DNA from: Akkermansiaceae bacterium
GTDB lineage: Bacteria; Verrucomicrobiota; Verrucomicrobiia; Verrucomicrobiales; Akkermansiaceae
Reading direction: 5' to 3'
DNA: 64,000 nt
NCBI GenBank assembly: GCA_025363295.1
Contig: JANYEC010000074.1
Span: 49,264-113,263, forward strand
A program made the translations under genes and the position numbers. Of this stretch, positions 63,728-64,000 are shown one piece after another; the stretch's first letter is position 1, and every line of letters starts with the position of its first letter. The notes beneath the pieces are model-generated. The model had not been told where the DNA came from. It searched no databases and saw nothing but the letters and a program-made list of their open reading frames with translations.

Positions 63728-64000
63728 ATGCAGCCCTATCATATTTCGATCCCAAGCCGGGTCTGGGAATCGCAGTTGCCGCGTCTCCTTGTTTTGCTGA
63801 ATCAAGCGGAAGGGCATCCCGCCGTCGTGATCGACATCGCCGCCGTGAAGTTTCTCGCCCCCGCCGCCATTGTCGCCATCCTGGCTCGTTGGCATCGGTG
63901 GAAGCGGGAAGGAAAAGGAGTTTCCCTTGTTGGCATGGAGTCCTGTGAAAATCTGGCCTACCTCCAGCGGATCGATTTCTTGGCTCATCTCGGGGTCAAA
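63728..64000 (+). CDS. STAS-like protein, 5' part only
   Basis: The frame runs from ATG 63728 to the window edge (91 residues). The sequence (HPAVVIDIAAVKFLAPAAIV, KGVSLVGMESCENLAYLQRI, DFLAHLGV) has the strand-helix rhythm of STAS/anti-anti-sigma domains, and similar N-termini occur in proteins fused to a HATPase domain. The family call is tentative because the rest lies outside the window. Confidence 0.55.
   Translation, partial: MQPYHISIPSRVWESQLPRLLVLLNQAEGHPAVVIDIAAVKFLAPAAIVAILARWHRWKREGKGVSLVGMESCENLAYLQRIDFLAHLGVK

Noticed and set aside
1..64000. CRISPR arrays, rRNA genes and transposase genes
   Set aside because: No regularly spaced repeats, rRNA-like sequence or DDE/HUH transposase of an insertion sequence was noticed; the only HUH protein is the phage initiator.

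Overview
The window looks like a chromosomal segment of a member of the Verrucomicrobiota (Gram-negative, moderately GC-rich). The evidence is a PEP-CTERM surface protein, a run of three pseudopilin genes resembling the Verru_Chthon cassette, outer-membrane and lipoprotein export genes, a GxxExxY gene, methylmalonyl-CoA mutase subunits mutA/mutB, and an isolated nuoB-nuoC pair. The phylum is inferred from gene content; no rRNA gene is present to confirm it.

Layout. 1-4.2 kb: assimilatory sulfate reduction (cysJ 3' end, cysI, cysH, cysK). 4.2-15.2 kb, mostly minus strand: a LolA-like carrier, a subtilase with a probable frameshift at its start, an RND/MMPL exporter, glutamate synthase large subunit, and an alpha/beta hydrolase that has lost its nucleophile serine. 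15.2-16.1 kb: an exported protein of unknown function.

16.2-24.4 kb is the highlight: a complete, compact filamentous-phage (inovirus) prophage. All its genes are on the minus strand, in the order HUH replication initiator, a candidate ssDNA-binding protein, small ORF, terminator, four-CxxC zinc protein, hairpin, pVIII-like coat, pIII-like adsorption protein, pVI-like protein, Zot/pI ATPase, pIV-like secretin, small membrane protein, and an excisionase-like HTH protein. It is flanked by an exact 17-bp direct repeat that resembles a Xer/dif core, and it carries no integrase, so it probably integrates with the host XerC/XerD enzymes. If the site is the true dif, this is also the replication terminus region.

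24.5-41 kb: a WYL regulator, an S10 peptidase, a porin-like barrel, a catalytically incomplete aldehyde dehydrogenase, menaquinone methyltransferase, uvrB, msrB, purB, dnaB, a dtd gene with an internal deletion, carA, a GxxExxY gene flanked by perfect 23-bp inverted repeats, and purA. 41-54 kb: uppS, three pseudopilins, galE, a Tyr/Gly-rich lipoprotein, a rhomboid protease, nuoC/nuoB, a large unrecognised protein, an FKBP isomerase, a helical exported protein and bioB. 54-61 kb: an assimilatory nitrate reductase-like molybdoenzyme, then the methylmalonyl-CoA epimerase/mutase operon. 61-64 kb: a NUDIX protein, a PEP-CTERM protein, tRNA-Ala(GGC), a HAD-like gene broken by an in-frame TGA, and the start of a STAS-like gene.

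Taken together the host genes describe nitrogen and sulfur assimilation (cys genes, gltB, nitrate reductase), nucleotide synthesis (purA, purB, carA), propionyl-CoA metabolism and envelope biogenesis. The recurring oddity outside the prophage is small lesions in otherwise recognisable genes (subtilase, hydrolase, dtd, GxxExxY, ALDH, HAD). These could be real decay or assembly errors and should be checked against reads.
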